Shown here: positions 1 to 6,179 of the stretch, one piece after another
How the letters are laid out: each line of letters opens with the position of its first letter
How positions within the stretch are numbered: position 1 is the first letter of the stretch
Assembly (NCBI GenBank): GCA_035702845.1
Contig: DASSZK010000229.1
Span: forward strand, 1 to 8,853
From: JAJZMF01 sp035702845
Lineage (GTDB): Bacteria > Actinomycetota > Acidimicrobiia > Acidimicrobiales > Palsa-688
DNA: 8,853 bases
Direction of reading: 5' to 3'
Notes under the pieces: model-generated
Database searches by the model: none
Told to the model about the DNA's origin: nothing
The model's input: only the letters and a program-made list of their open reading frames with translations
Position numbers and translations under genes: made by a program

Positions 1-2
1 CC

Positions 3-824
3 ATCCCCTACCAGATAGTGCCGCTGGAGAAGCTCGGCATCCCGGCCGTGGTGGGAAGCCTGGCCGATCTGACACGCGGCCTGGTTTTGGTCACAGGGCC
101 GACCGGCTCGGGCAAGACCACGACGCTTTACGCCACGCTCAACATCTTGAACCAGCCCACCAAAAACGTCATCACCGTCGAGGACCCGGTGGAGTACCAA
201 CTGGAGGGCATCAACCAGGTCCAGGTGAACACCAAGGCGGGGCTCACCTTTGCCGCAGCCCTGCGGAGCATCCTGCGTGCCGACCCCGACATCATCCTCG
301 TAGGCGAGATCCGCGACCGCGAGACGGCCACCATCGCCATCGAGGCCGCCCTCACCGGTCACTTGGTGCTCTCCACCCTGCACACCAACGACGCCTCGAC
401 CACGCCCAACCGGCTGATCGAAATGGGAGTGGAACCGTTCCTCGTGGGCAGCGCTCTCGACTGCATCGTGGCTCAGCGGCTCACCCGCAAGCTGTGCGAG
501 CGCTGCAAGGAGCCGTCCCCGACCGACCGGGAGTTGCTCCTGAGTATGGGCTGGGACTCGTCTGTCCAGGAGATGCCCGAGGTGATGTACAAGGCCGTCG
601 GGTGCCCGGTGTGCGGCAAGACCGGATATGCCGGGCGCTTTGCCGTGCACGAGGTCCTGACCATAAACGAGGAGATCGAGCGCATGATCGTCGAGCACGC
701 CCATGCCGACGAGATCAAAAAGGCCGCCGTGGCCGACGGCATGTTGCCGCTGCGCCTGGCCGGCCTAATGGGGGCGGCCACCGGTCTCACTTCTATCGAA
801 GAGGTGATGCGCGTCATCGCCTGA
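3..824 (+). CDS. pilB: PilB/GspE-type extension ATPase, C-terminal part (5' truncated)
   Basis: This is the C-terminal half of a type IV pilus assembly (extension) ATPase, the cytoplasmic hexamer that drives pilin polymerisation through PilC. The frame is open from the left edge, so the true start lies outside; a GTG at 18 is internal. Counting from that GTG, Walker A GPTGSGKT is at residues 27-34, the Asp-box region VEDPVEYQ at 54-61, Walker B DPDIILVGE at 89-97 and the His-box region GHLVLSTLHTNDA at 114-126. A zinc-binding tetracysteine (CERC at 160-163, CPVC at 196-199) follows. That tetracysteine is typical of PilB/GspE/MshE and absent from PilT. About 273 residues are visible, against about 550 for the family. 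The N-terminal domain, which could carry MshEN, is not visible. Third codon positions are strongly G/C. GspE of a type II secretion system is the alternative, but the neighbouring pilT, pilC, pilin and pilM genes favour PilB. Confidence 0.93.
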   Translation: MPYQIVPLEKLGIPAVVGSLADLTRGLVLVTGPTGSGKTTTLYATLNILNQPTKNVITVEDPVEYQLEGINQVQVNTKAGLTFAAALRSILRADPDIILVGEIRDRETATIAIEAALTGHLVLSTLHTNDASTTPNRLIEMGVEPFLVGSALDCIVAQRLTRKLCERCKEPSPTDRELLLSMGWDSSVQEMPEVMYKAVGCPVCGKTGYAGRFAVHEVLTINEEIERMIVEHAHADEIKKAAVADGMLPLRLAGLMGAATGLTSIEEVMRVIA

Positions 825-832
825 GCGCTTCT

Positions 833-865
833 CCGCTCCCTCCTGGCTTGGCAAGAGGGGCGCGG
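833..865 (+). terminator. possible hairpin terminator after pilB
   Basis: Nine bases after the pilB stop, CCGC/GCGG (833-836 with 862-865) and CCCTC/GAGGG (838-842 with 855-859) can stack into one stem around a small asymmetric internal loop, closed by a 12-nt loop. No T-run follows, so at best it is a weak or U-less terminator of the kind proposed for high-GC bacteria. It may equally be a chance GC-rich fold. The rest of 825-991 holds no recognisable promoter. It has an 8-bp direct repeat, CCGAGTTA, at 905-912 and 921-928. Confidence 0.3.
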
Positions 866-935
866 CGTTCCGAGATCTCTGTATCCGCCCAAAGTGGGAT
901 CAGGCCGAGTTACTTAGTTGCCGAGTTAAAGGAGC

Positions 936-995
936 ATGAGCATCGCGGCGACGACACTGTGCCGCGTGGGGTACCGCAAGGAGGCGGGTCGATGA
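936..995 (+). CDS. possible 19-residue upstream ORF overlapping the EAL-HDOD start
   Basis: An ATG at 936 opens a 19-codon frame (begins MSIAATTLCRV) whose TGA at 993-995 overlaps the downstream ATG at 992 as ATGA, the classic arrangement for translational coupling. A GGAG at 931-934 lies only one base before its ATG, which is too close for good initiation. There is no recognisable product. It may be a coupling leader or simply chance; the downstream gene has its own excellent ribosome binding site and does not need it. Confidence 0.2.
   Translation: MSIAATTLCRVGYRKEAGR
978..984 (+). promoter_or_regulatory. ribosome binding site that fixes the EAL-HDOD start
   Basis: AAGGAGG, a full anti-16S match, ends seven bases before the ATG at 992. 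It decides this start over the many upstream in-frame starts (from 494) that lie inside pilB. It is the strongest ribosome binding site in the window. Confidence 0.85.
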
Positions 996-2206
996 GCAGG
1001 TTCATGGTGGGGCGCCAGCCGATATTCGACACGAAGCTGGAAGTCCGCGGCTATGAACTGCTTTTCCGCGACCCGGGGACGACCGCGCCCGGCGGCGATG
1101 CCATGACCGCCGACGTGCTGGTGCGTGCCGGTCTCGACATCGGCCTGACCAGCCTCGTCGGCAACAAGCTGGCGTTCGTCAACGCCACCCGCCCGTTCCT
1201 GGTGGGGGAGCAGGAGATACCCTTCCCCCCCGAGCAGACGGTCATCGAGATCCTCGAAAGTGTCGCCCACGACGAGGAGGCGGTCGAGGGTTGCCGGCGC
1301 CTGATGGCCCAGGGCTACGCCCTGGCTCTCGACGATTACGACTGGGTGGGCACCGACGATCCCTTGCTTGACCTGGTGTCCATCGTCAAGCTGGACGTCC
1401 TGGCCCTGACGCCGGCGCAGATCGAGTCCGAGGTGGACCGGTGCATGCGCCTCGGCGTCGAGCTCGTGGCCGAAAAGGTCGAGACCCACGAGCAGCTGAC
1501 TTTTTGCCGCAACCTGGGTTTCGAGCTGTTCCAGGGTTACCTGCTGTCGCGCCCTGAGATCGTGGAGGGCCAGTCCCTCACCCCCAGCCGCCTGACATGC
1601 CTGCGGGTCATAAACGAGCTTTGCGACCCGTTCGCCGATGCCGACGACATCCAGCGCGTGGTGGAGACGGACGCAGCCCTCAGCTACCGCTTCCTGCGCC
1701 TCGCCGGTGAAGGTGCAGCCCGTGGCCTGTACCGCCGCGTCGCCTCGGTGCGAGAAGGCGTTGTGCTCCTCGGCCACCACCGCCTGCGGGCGTGGATCAT
1801 GCTGATGCTCCTCCAGGGCGCGAACGCCGGCGCCAACGAGCAGCTGCACATCGCCATGACCCGAGCCCGCATGTGCGAACTGATGGCCAACCGCCTGGCG
1901 CCCCGCCTGGCCGACTCCGCCTTCACCGTGGGGCTGGTATCCGCCCTCGACCTCCTCCTCGGCGCACCCATCCCGGTGATCGTCGAGCACCTGACCCTGG
2001 CTGACGAGCTGGTTGACGCCTTGCTCGAGCGGGGCGGCTTGCTGGGCCGCGTCCTGGCGGACGTCCTGGCTTGGGAGATGGGCGGAGAGAACCTGCGCCT
2101 GCGTTGCGGCCTCAGCCTGGGCAGCCTGGAGCGCAGCTACCTGGAGGCCCTCGCCTGGTCGACTGAGGTCTGCGGCATGGTCGAAGACACAGTCGGGGTC
2201 GGGTGA
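992..2206 (+). CDS. EAL-HDOD domain signalling protein (YuxH/CdgJ-like)
   Basis: A 404-residue cytoplasmic protein with an N-terminal EAL domain (about 1-190) and a C-terminal HDOD domain (about 195-390), the length and order of the YuxH/CdgJ group. It opens with the family hallmark VGRQPIFD. EAL domains hydrolyse or sense c-di-GMP. Positions matching canonical metal and substrate ligands appear retained: E22 (in YELLFRD, ELL instead of EAL), N64, E86, D114-D115, K133, E161 and Q181 (FQGYLLSRP). Loop 6, normally DFGTGYSS, is altered to DYDWVGTDDP. Activity is therefore possible but unproven; many family members are inactive binding proteins. The HDOD part lacks an obvious catalytic HD pair, as is usual, and probably serves protein contacts. 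The start is set by AAGGAGG at 978-984. It follows pilB by 167 bp and precedes pilT by 306 bp, so a role in pilus control is inferred from position. Third positions are about 85% G/C in a hand-counted sample, like pilB and unlike the later genes. Confidence 0.92.
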   Translation: MSRFMVGRQPIFDTKLEVRGYELLFRDPGTTAPGGDAMTADVLVRAGLDIGLTSLVGNKLAFVNATRPFLVGEQEIPFPPEQTVIEILESVAHDEEAVEGCRRLMAQGYALALDDYDWVGTDDPLLDLVSIVKLDVLALTPAQIESEVDRCMRLGVELVAEKVETHEQLTFCRNLGFELFQGYLLSRPEIVEGQSLTPSRLTCLRVINELCDPFADADDIQRVVETDAALSYRFLRLAGEGAARGLYRRVASVREGVVLLGHHRLRAWIMLMLLQGANAGANEQLHIAMTRARMCELMANRLAPRLADSAFTVGLVSALDLLLGAPIPVIVEHLTLADELVDALLERGGLLGRVLADVLAWEMGGENLRLRCGLSLGSLERSYLEALAWSTEVCGMVEDTVGVG

Positions 2207-2282
2207 CTCTGCCCGTCCTTCGTCTCGTCGTGGTGGTCATCCTCGGCCGTTCGCGGCTGCGGTAGAAAAGACGGGCAGGGTC
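2205..2282 (+). repeat. 13-bp inverted repeat enclosing a UUCG-tetraloop hairpin
   Basis: GACTCTGCCCGTC at 2205-2217 and GACGGGCAGGGTC at 2270-2282 are complementary over 13 positions (12 Watson-Crick plus one G-U in RNA), starting within the stop codon of the EAL-HDOD gene. The 52-nt interval contains a 6-bp stem (2244-2249 with 2254-2259, one G-U pair) capped by TTCG, a highly stable RNA loop. Immediately after comes a second short hairpin, GGGTC/GACCC (2278-2282 with 2287-2291). No long T-run follows. It may act as a transcript end, an mRNA-stabilising 3' structure or a structured leader of pilT; the sequence does not decide. Confidence 0.5.
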
Positions 2283-2420
2283 GCCCGACCCCTCTTCGCG
2301 TTTGGCTGAGCATCGGGTCGGCCCGCCCGCCCTACATCTCCGCGTCGTCGGGTAACTCGCACGCTTCTTGAGCTCGGTTGAAATGACGGGCGGCTCCAAC
2401 CGCCCCTCCTTCGACTCGTC
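2211..2420 (+). repeat. diverged direct repeats in the EAL-HDOD/pilT spacer
   Basis: The spacer 2207-2512 holds no credible gene but is internally repetitive. Segments 2260-2298 and 2375-2413 align without gaps at 28 of 39 positions (15 of the first 17; consensus CGGTWGAAAWGACGGGC), and each leads into a GC-rich hairpin, GGGTC/GACCC in the first and GGGCGG/CCGCCC (2388-2393 with 2400-2405) in the second. A second pair, 2211-2229 and 2402-2420, matches at 17 of 19 positions. From 2421 to 2512 I see only GC-rich spacer and no convincing promoter. The units could be interspersed palindromic repeats or a structured leader RNA. They match no riboswitch consensus that I recognise. Confidence 0.5.
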
Positions 2421-2512
2421 ATCGGAAGCCCGAGTACCGCTCACCGCTTCGCCCCCGAGGTCCTCTCGCCTGCTCGCTAAAGCGGAAGGTTGCGCAGGTC
2501 GACAAGACATTG

Positions 2513-4054
2513 ATGCAGACTGCCTCCCGCAAGGTCGGCGAGTTCCTCGTGAACCGCAAGGTGCTCTCCAAGGACATCTTGGAGTACGCCCTTCAAAAAG
2601 AAGCCGAGACCGGGGTACCCCTGGCCAAAATACTCTCGGCTGAAGGTCTGGTTAGTGAGCGCGACCTGCTGGCTGCCGTCGCGGACCAGCTACGGGTGCC
2701 CTTCTGGGACCCCACGACAACGCCCATATCCCCGGTCGTCGACGGCGTGGTGCCGGCAGACATCGCCCGCAAGCACATGGTCGTGGGCATAGCTCTAGAC
2801 GGCGATGCCCTGATGGTGGCGACCGAGAACCCTCTCGACGACGCGGTTATGCAGGTCATCACCCAGTCCACTGGGTGGAAGACCAAGGCGTGCTTGGCCA
2901 CACGCGGCGACATTATCGGTGTCATCGGGAGCATGTACGGTCCGACGCCGTCGAGCGGGGGGGCACTGGGGGGCCCGGAACCACAGACCGAGGTACATAT
3001 CAACCAGATGCTTTCGAAGTTGGTAGAGCTCGGCGGTTCCGATCTGCACCTAACGTCTGGATTGCCGCCGATGATCCGGTTACATGGATCGGTACAACCC
3101 CTGGAGGGTTTCGATTCCCTAACTCCCTCGAAGTTGCGCGACCTCATCTATAACATCCTCCCGCAAAGAATCCGTGAGCGCTTCGAGAACACCTTGGAAC
3201 TCGACACGTCCCACGTCGTCCCAGGAGTCGGGCGCTTCCGCGTCAACGTTTTCCAACAGCGCGACTCTGTAGGCGCGGTCCTGCGGTCGATCCCGTTCGA
3301 GATCAAGACCCTCGATCAACTGGGAGTTCCGCCAGCGGTAGCGCAGTTCGCCGAGTTGCCACGCGGCCTTGTCCTCGTGACCGGGCCTACGGGGAGCGGC
3401 AAATCGACAACCCTTGCAGCACTCATAGACATTGTGAATTCTACGAAGCCACTTCACATAATGTCAGTGGAAGATCCGATCGAATTCCTTCATCATCACA
3501 AAAGGGCTATTGTCAACCAGCGTGAAGTGGGTGAAGACACCAAGAGTTTCAGCGAAGCGCTAAAGCATGTGCTACGTCAAGACCCCGATGTGATCCTAGT
3601 CGGCGAGCTCCGAGATTTAGAGACTATTTCGACCGCCCTGACGGCGGCGGAGACCGGTCACCTTGTCTTCGCGACGCTACACACCCAAGATGCGCCCCAG
3701 TCCATAGACCGAATGATCGATGTCTTCCCGGCACACCAGCAACAGCAGATCCGCACTCAGCTCGCCACCACGATTCAAGGGATTGTAACCCAGCAGTTGC
3801 TGCCCCGAGCGGGTGGGGCGGGGCGGGCCCTAGCGTGCGAGATCCTGGTTGCCACCCCCGCCGTGCGCAACTTGATCCGCGAGGGCAAGACGCATCAAAT
3901 CTATAGTGCCATGCAGGCTGGAGCTAAGTATGGGATGCACAGCATGGACCAGATGCTTGCCGAGTTGGTGAAACGAGGTCTCGTAGATATCAATGTCGCG
4001 ATAGAGCGCTGCGCTAATCCTGAGGATCTTCGCCGCCTCCTTCAAACCGCCTGA
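2513..4054 (+). CDS. pilT: PilT-type retraction ATPase with N-terminal MshEN domain
   Basis: A 513-residue cytoplasmic ATPase, clearly longer than the roughly 350-370 residues of ordinary PilT. Residues 1-140 form an MshEN/T2SSE_N domain with two tandem helical motifs (about 7-30 and 35-60, the second ending in LPFWD-like VPFWD). A Gly/Pro/Ser linker (about 143-160) joins it to a complete PilT core that starts near HINQMLSKLVELGGSDLHLTSG. The core has Walker A GPTGSGKS at 291-298, VEDPIEF, Walker B with DVILVGE ending at E365, and the PilT signature AVRNLIRE (450-457, the AIRNLIRE motif essential for retraction). It lacks the PilB tetracysteine. It should depolymerise pili through PilC, which follows after 37 bp and is probably cotranscribed. 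In MshEN motif 1 several consensus positions differ (K for R, K for G, E for Q), so c-di-GMP binding is uncertain. The start is ATG 2513; a TTG at 2510 is in frame, and no good ribosome binding site is seen for either. Confidence 0.93.
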   Translation: MQTASRKVGEFLVNRKVLSKDILEYALQKEAETGVPLAKILSAEGLVSERDLLAAVADQLRVPFWDPTTTPISPVVDGVVPADIARKHMVVGIALDGDALMVATENPLDDAVMQVITQSTGWKTKACLATRGDIIGVIGSMYGPTPSSGGALGGPEPQTEVHINQMLSKLVELGGSDLHLTSGLPPMIRLHGSVQPLEGFDSLTPSKLRDLIYNILPQRIRERFENTLELDTSHVVPGVGRFRVNVFQQRDSVGAVLRSIPFEIKTLDQLGVPPAVAQFAELPRGLVLVTGPTGSGKSTTLAALIDIVNSTKPLHIMSVEDPIEFLHHHKRAIVNQREVGEDTKSFSEALKHVLRQDPDVILVGELRDLETISTALTAAETGHLVFATLHTQDAPQSIDRMIDVFPAHQQQQIRTQLATTIQGIVTQQLLPRAGGAGRALACEILVATPAVRNLIREGKTHQIYSAMQAGAKYGMHSMDQMLAELVKRGLVDINVAIERCANPEDLRRLLQTA

Positions 4055-4077
4055 CCAACTCCTAAGTCGATCCACCC

Positions 4078-4083
4078 GAGGGA
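4078..4083 (+). promoter_or_regulatory. ribosome binding site of pilC
   Basis: GAGGGA ends eight bases before the ATG at 4092, supporting that start. The 37-bp pilT-pilC gap shows no hairpin, which fits cotranscription. Confidence 0.55.
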
Positions 4084-4091
4084 ACCTCTAA

Positions 4092-5336
4092 ATGGCACAG
4101 TTAACATACGACTTCAAGGTGCGCGATAGCGCCGGCAAAGTAATAAAAGGGACACTTGACGCTGACAACACGAGTCTGGTGGCCAAAAGACTGCGTGAAA
4201 TGGGCTACGTGCCCCTGGACATCACTGCTAGGGCCGGTGCCAGTGGAGCGATGCGAATGGACCTGCACCTGCCTGGTCATGCCGGGAAGGTGCCACTCAA
4301 GGTCCTGGCCGTTTTTAGCAGGCAGTTCGCCACACTCATTAGTTCCGGGTTGACTTTGTTCAAGGCCATCACAATCCTGGAGGAGCAGACCGAGCATCCC
4401 GGACTGGCGAAGATCATCGGCGATATCCGATCCCAGGTCGAGCGGGGCGTGGCCCTCTCGGAGGCGCTTTCGAAGCATACGAAGGCTTTTAGCCGGCTAT
4501 ATGTCGCGATGGTTAAGGCGGGCGAGGCGAGCGGGGCTCTTGACAAGGCCCTTCTTTCACTGGCTGATACCATCGAGAAGCAGGTCGAGCTGCGGGGCAA
4601 GATCAAGTCCGCAATGGCTTATCCAGTGGCCTCACTGTGTATTGTACTCGCAATTGCAGCGGCGGTCTTGCTCTTCATCGTCCCTGTGTTCAAGGGAATC
4701 TTCACCCAATTGGGCGGAAAACTGCCTGCGCCGACACTGATCCTTGTAGACCTGTCCAACATTACAGTACGCTACTTTCCTCTCGTTCTGGTTGGCATGG
4801 TCCTCCTTGTCATAGGGTTTCGTCGCGCAATTAACACGCCGAACGGGCGCGTGGCTTGGGACACTACGAAGCTCAAGGCCCCGGTGTTCGGTGGCTTGAT
4901 GCGCAAAACGGCTGTCAGCCGTTTCACGTCGACACTCTCGGCTCTTCTCTCCGCCGGCGTGCCCGTACTGGAGGCGCTGGAGATCACTCGCGAGACCGTT
5001 AACAACGTCGTTGTGTCAAGGGGCGTCGACTCCATCATCGATGGGGTCAAGCGAGGTGAGCCAATCGCGCGAGGCCTCAATGGGCACACGGTGTTCCCGA
5101 CCATGGTCACGCACATGATCAGTGTCGGAGAGGAGACGGGTGGGTTGGATTCGATGCTAGAGAAGGCTTCGACGTTCTTGGACAACGAAATCGAAAGAAC
5201 GGTGGAGTCTCTCACCTCGCTTCTCGAGCCGCTGATGATCTTGGTCTTGGGAGGAGCAGTTGGCAGCATGGTCATCTGCCTGTACCTGCCCATGTTCAAG
5301 GTCACCACCCTGATCAACAACGGGCACAACGGGTGA
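4092..5336 (+). CDS. pilC: type IV pilus inner-membrane platform protein PilC
   Basis: A 414-residue polytopic membrane protein of the PilC/GspF family and of typical family length. After a short N-terminal segment (AQLTYDFKVRDSAGKVIKGTLDADN) come two T2SSF repeats, roughly residues 70-195 and 270-400. The first carries the FSRQFATLISSGLTL and MVKAGEASGALD signatures, the second FTSTLSALLSAGVPVLEAL and ISVGEETGGLD. Hydrophobic segments lie near 170-195, 220-245 and 375-395, and the protein ends with the family motif LYLPMFK. PilC sits in the cytoplasmic membrane and passes the rotation or conformational cycles of PilB and PilT to the pilin pool. The gene lies between pilT and the pilin gene, the usual order. 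No frameshift or missing motif is evident. GspF of a type II secretion system is the formal alternative, but PilT next door makes a pilus assignment much likelier. Confidence 0.96.
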   Translation: MAQLTYDFKVRDSAGKVIKGTLDADNTSLVAKRLREMGYVPLDITARAGASGAMRMDLHLPGHAGKVPLKVLAVFSRQFATLISSGLTLFKAITILEEQTEHPGLAKIIGDIRSQVERGVALSEALSKHTKAFSRLYVAMVKAGEASGALDKALLSLADTIEKQVELRGKIKSAMAYPVASLCIVLAIAAAVLLFIVPVFKGIFTQLGGKLPAPTLILVDLSNITVRYFPLVLVGMVLLVIGFRRAINTPNGRVAWDTTKLKAPVFGGLMRKTAVSRFTSTLSALLSAGVPVLEALEITRETVNNVVVSRGVDSIIDGVKRGEPIARGLNGHTVFPTMVTHMISVGEETGGLDSMLEKASTFLDNEIERTVESLTSLLEPLMILVLGGAVGSMVICLYLPMFKVTTLINNGHNG

Positions 5337-5400
5337 AGAAACCGAAAGGGCCTCAAGTCCTGAAATCAGTATCCCGAAACCTTAACTAGAGCCAAGACCC

Positions 5401-5428
5401 GCCAAGCCTGGGAGTCGACCAGGTTGGC
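5401..5428 (+). promoter_or_regulatory. stable hairpin in the pilC-pilin spacer
   Basis: GCCAA (5401-5405) plus CCTGG (5407-5411) pair with CCAGG plus TTGGC (5419-5428), giving a 10-bp stem with one bulged G at 5406 and a 7-nt loop. No T-run follows, so it is not a classic intrinsic terminator. It lies about 80 bases before the pilin start and could be a processing or stability element that raises pilin mRNA over pilC, or a partial attenuator. The rest of 5337-5509 shows no convincing promoter; CTAATAC at 5483-5489 is a weak -10-like match without a clear -35. Confidence 0.45.
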
Positions 5429-5497
5429 CGAAACCCACGATGCGCCAGCTCGTTCGGCGAAGCGTGGAGGGTGGCTCGCACTCTAATACCACTGCAA

Positions 5498-5504
5498 GAA
5501 AGGA
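5498..5504 (+). promoter_or_regulatory. ribosome binding site that fixes the prepilin GTG start
   Basis: GAAAGGA ends five bases before the GTG at 5510. It places the start so that the leader peptide is 14 residues, a normal length for a type IV prepilin. Confidence 0.75.
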
Positions 5505-5509
5505 ACTAA

Positions 5510-6103
5510 GTGCTCCAGCACCTCAAGGAGCGGCGCCAGGAAGAGACGGGCTTCACGCTCATCGAACTTATGGTCGTCGTGCTCATCATGGGTATCTTGA
5601 TGGCAATTGCCATCCCGACCTTCCTGTCCACCCGGGGCAGCGCTAACGACTCCTCCGCGAAGTCGAATGCAACAAATGCCTTCACCAACGAGAAGTCGTA
5701 CTACGCCGCGAACCAGGTTTTCGAGCTCGCGAACAGCACAGACACCGGCTCAAGCTTGGACAGCACGCTTCCCTGGGGCGACCCGACTAGTGCGACTAAT
5801 GTCGTCGAAGCCGTCGCGCTGAGCGGAACACTCGGTTCAAGCACAGCGGCTACGTCGACGAACTGCAGCTCCAGCGCCGGATGCTCAGTGCTGATCGAGG
5901 CTTCCTCCACCTCCGGCAACTGCTTCCTGATCTACGATAACGAAAGTGGTTCGTCTTCGACGATCGCTTACAATGCCTACAAGGGCACCACCGCCGCCCC
6001 GTGCCCAGCCAGCCCCGCACTCCCGACGGCAGCGGTGACGGCCAACAGCAGCTCGGGTGTGCAGACGAGCATCACTGCTACCAACTGGGCCGCTGCCTGG
6101 TAG
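5510..6103 (+). CDS. pilA: type IV prepilin (major-pilin type)
   Basis: A 197-residue prepilin starting at GTG. The class III signal MLQHLKERRQEETG is cut after G14 by a PilD-type peptidase (not in the window), leaving F15 as the methylated first residue and E19 as the conserved Glu+5 (FTLIE). Residues 15-40 are the hydrophobic helix that anchors the subunit and packs the fibre core; the helix continues through SANDSSAKSNATNAFTNEKSYYA, a style seen in actinobacterial pilins. The mature chain of 183 residues has a Ser/Thr/Ala-rich globular part with four cysteines (119, 125, 138, 165), enough for two disulphides, and an aromatic end (NWAAAW). Its own ribosome binding site, leader hairpin and following terminator suggest it is expressed as a separately controlled, abundant unit. 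A GspG-like pseudopilin is less likely given the length and the neighbours. It could be one of several pilins of the organism, so pilA here is by role. Confidence 0.94.
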   Translation: MLQHLKERRQEETGFTLIELMVVVLIMGILMAIAIPTFLSTRGSANDSSAKSNATNAFTNEKSYYAANQVFELANSTDTGSSLDSTLPWGDPTSATNVVEAVALSGTLGSSTAATSTNCSSSAGCSVLIEASSTSGNCFLIYDNESGSSSTIAYNAYKGTTAAPCPASPALPTAAVTANSSSGVQTSITATNWAAAW

Positions 6104-6144
6104 TAAGTAAGTAGTCGCTGAGCCCTCGGGCTTGGGTTGACGTG

Positions 6145-6179
6145 AAAGAGAGCGCCGGTCTCGTGCCGGCGCTCTCTTT
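6145..6179 (+). terminator. intrinsic terminator of the prepilin gene
   Basis: AAAGAGAGCGCCGG (6145-6158) and CCGGCGCTCTCTTT (6166-6179) form a perfect 14-bp inverted repeat with a 7-nt loop (6159-6165), 41 bases after the prepilin stop. The A-rich and T-rich ends make it potentially bidirectional. It is the clearest terminator in the window and separates the pilin from the downstream glycosyltransferase. Confidence 0.9.

Noticed and set aside
494..991. A 166-codon N-terminal extension of the EAL-HDOD frame
   Set aside because: It overlaps the conserved 3' half of pilB in another frame, is Arg-rich without recognisable motifs, and the AAGGAGG before ATG 992 gives a normal full-length protein.
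926..1990. A 354-codon open frame on the minus strand opposite the EAL-HDOD gene
   Set aside because: It is the antisense shadow of a high-GC gene whose sense strand has clear EAL and HDOD motifs; its product has the Gln/His/Gly/Val-rich look of antisense translation and matches no family I know.
2112..2510. A 132-codon minus-strand frame across the EAL-HDOD/pilT spacer
   Set aside because: It is Arg/Pro/Ser-rich, low-complexity translation of GC-rich repeats, with no supported start and an overlap with the end of a real gene.
2207..2512. A c-di-GMP riboswitch in the spacer before pilT
   Set aside because: It would fit the context, but I could not find the conserved GEMM-I or c-di-GMP-II core sequences; only repeats and hairpins of unknown type are visible.
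5483..5489. CTAATAC as a -10 element for the pilin gene
   Set aside because: No plausible -35 lies 16-19 bp upstream and the match is weak, so it is not listed as a promoter.
5440..5646. A 68-codon frame beginning in the pilC-pilin spacer
   Set aside because: It overlaps the prepilin start in another frame and has no good ribosome binding site; the prepilin signal and hydrophobic helix define the true frame.
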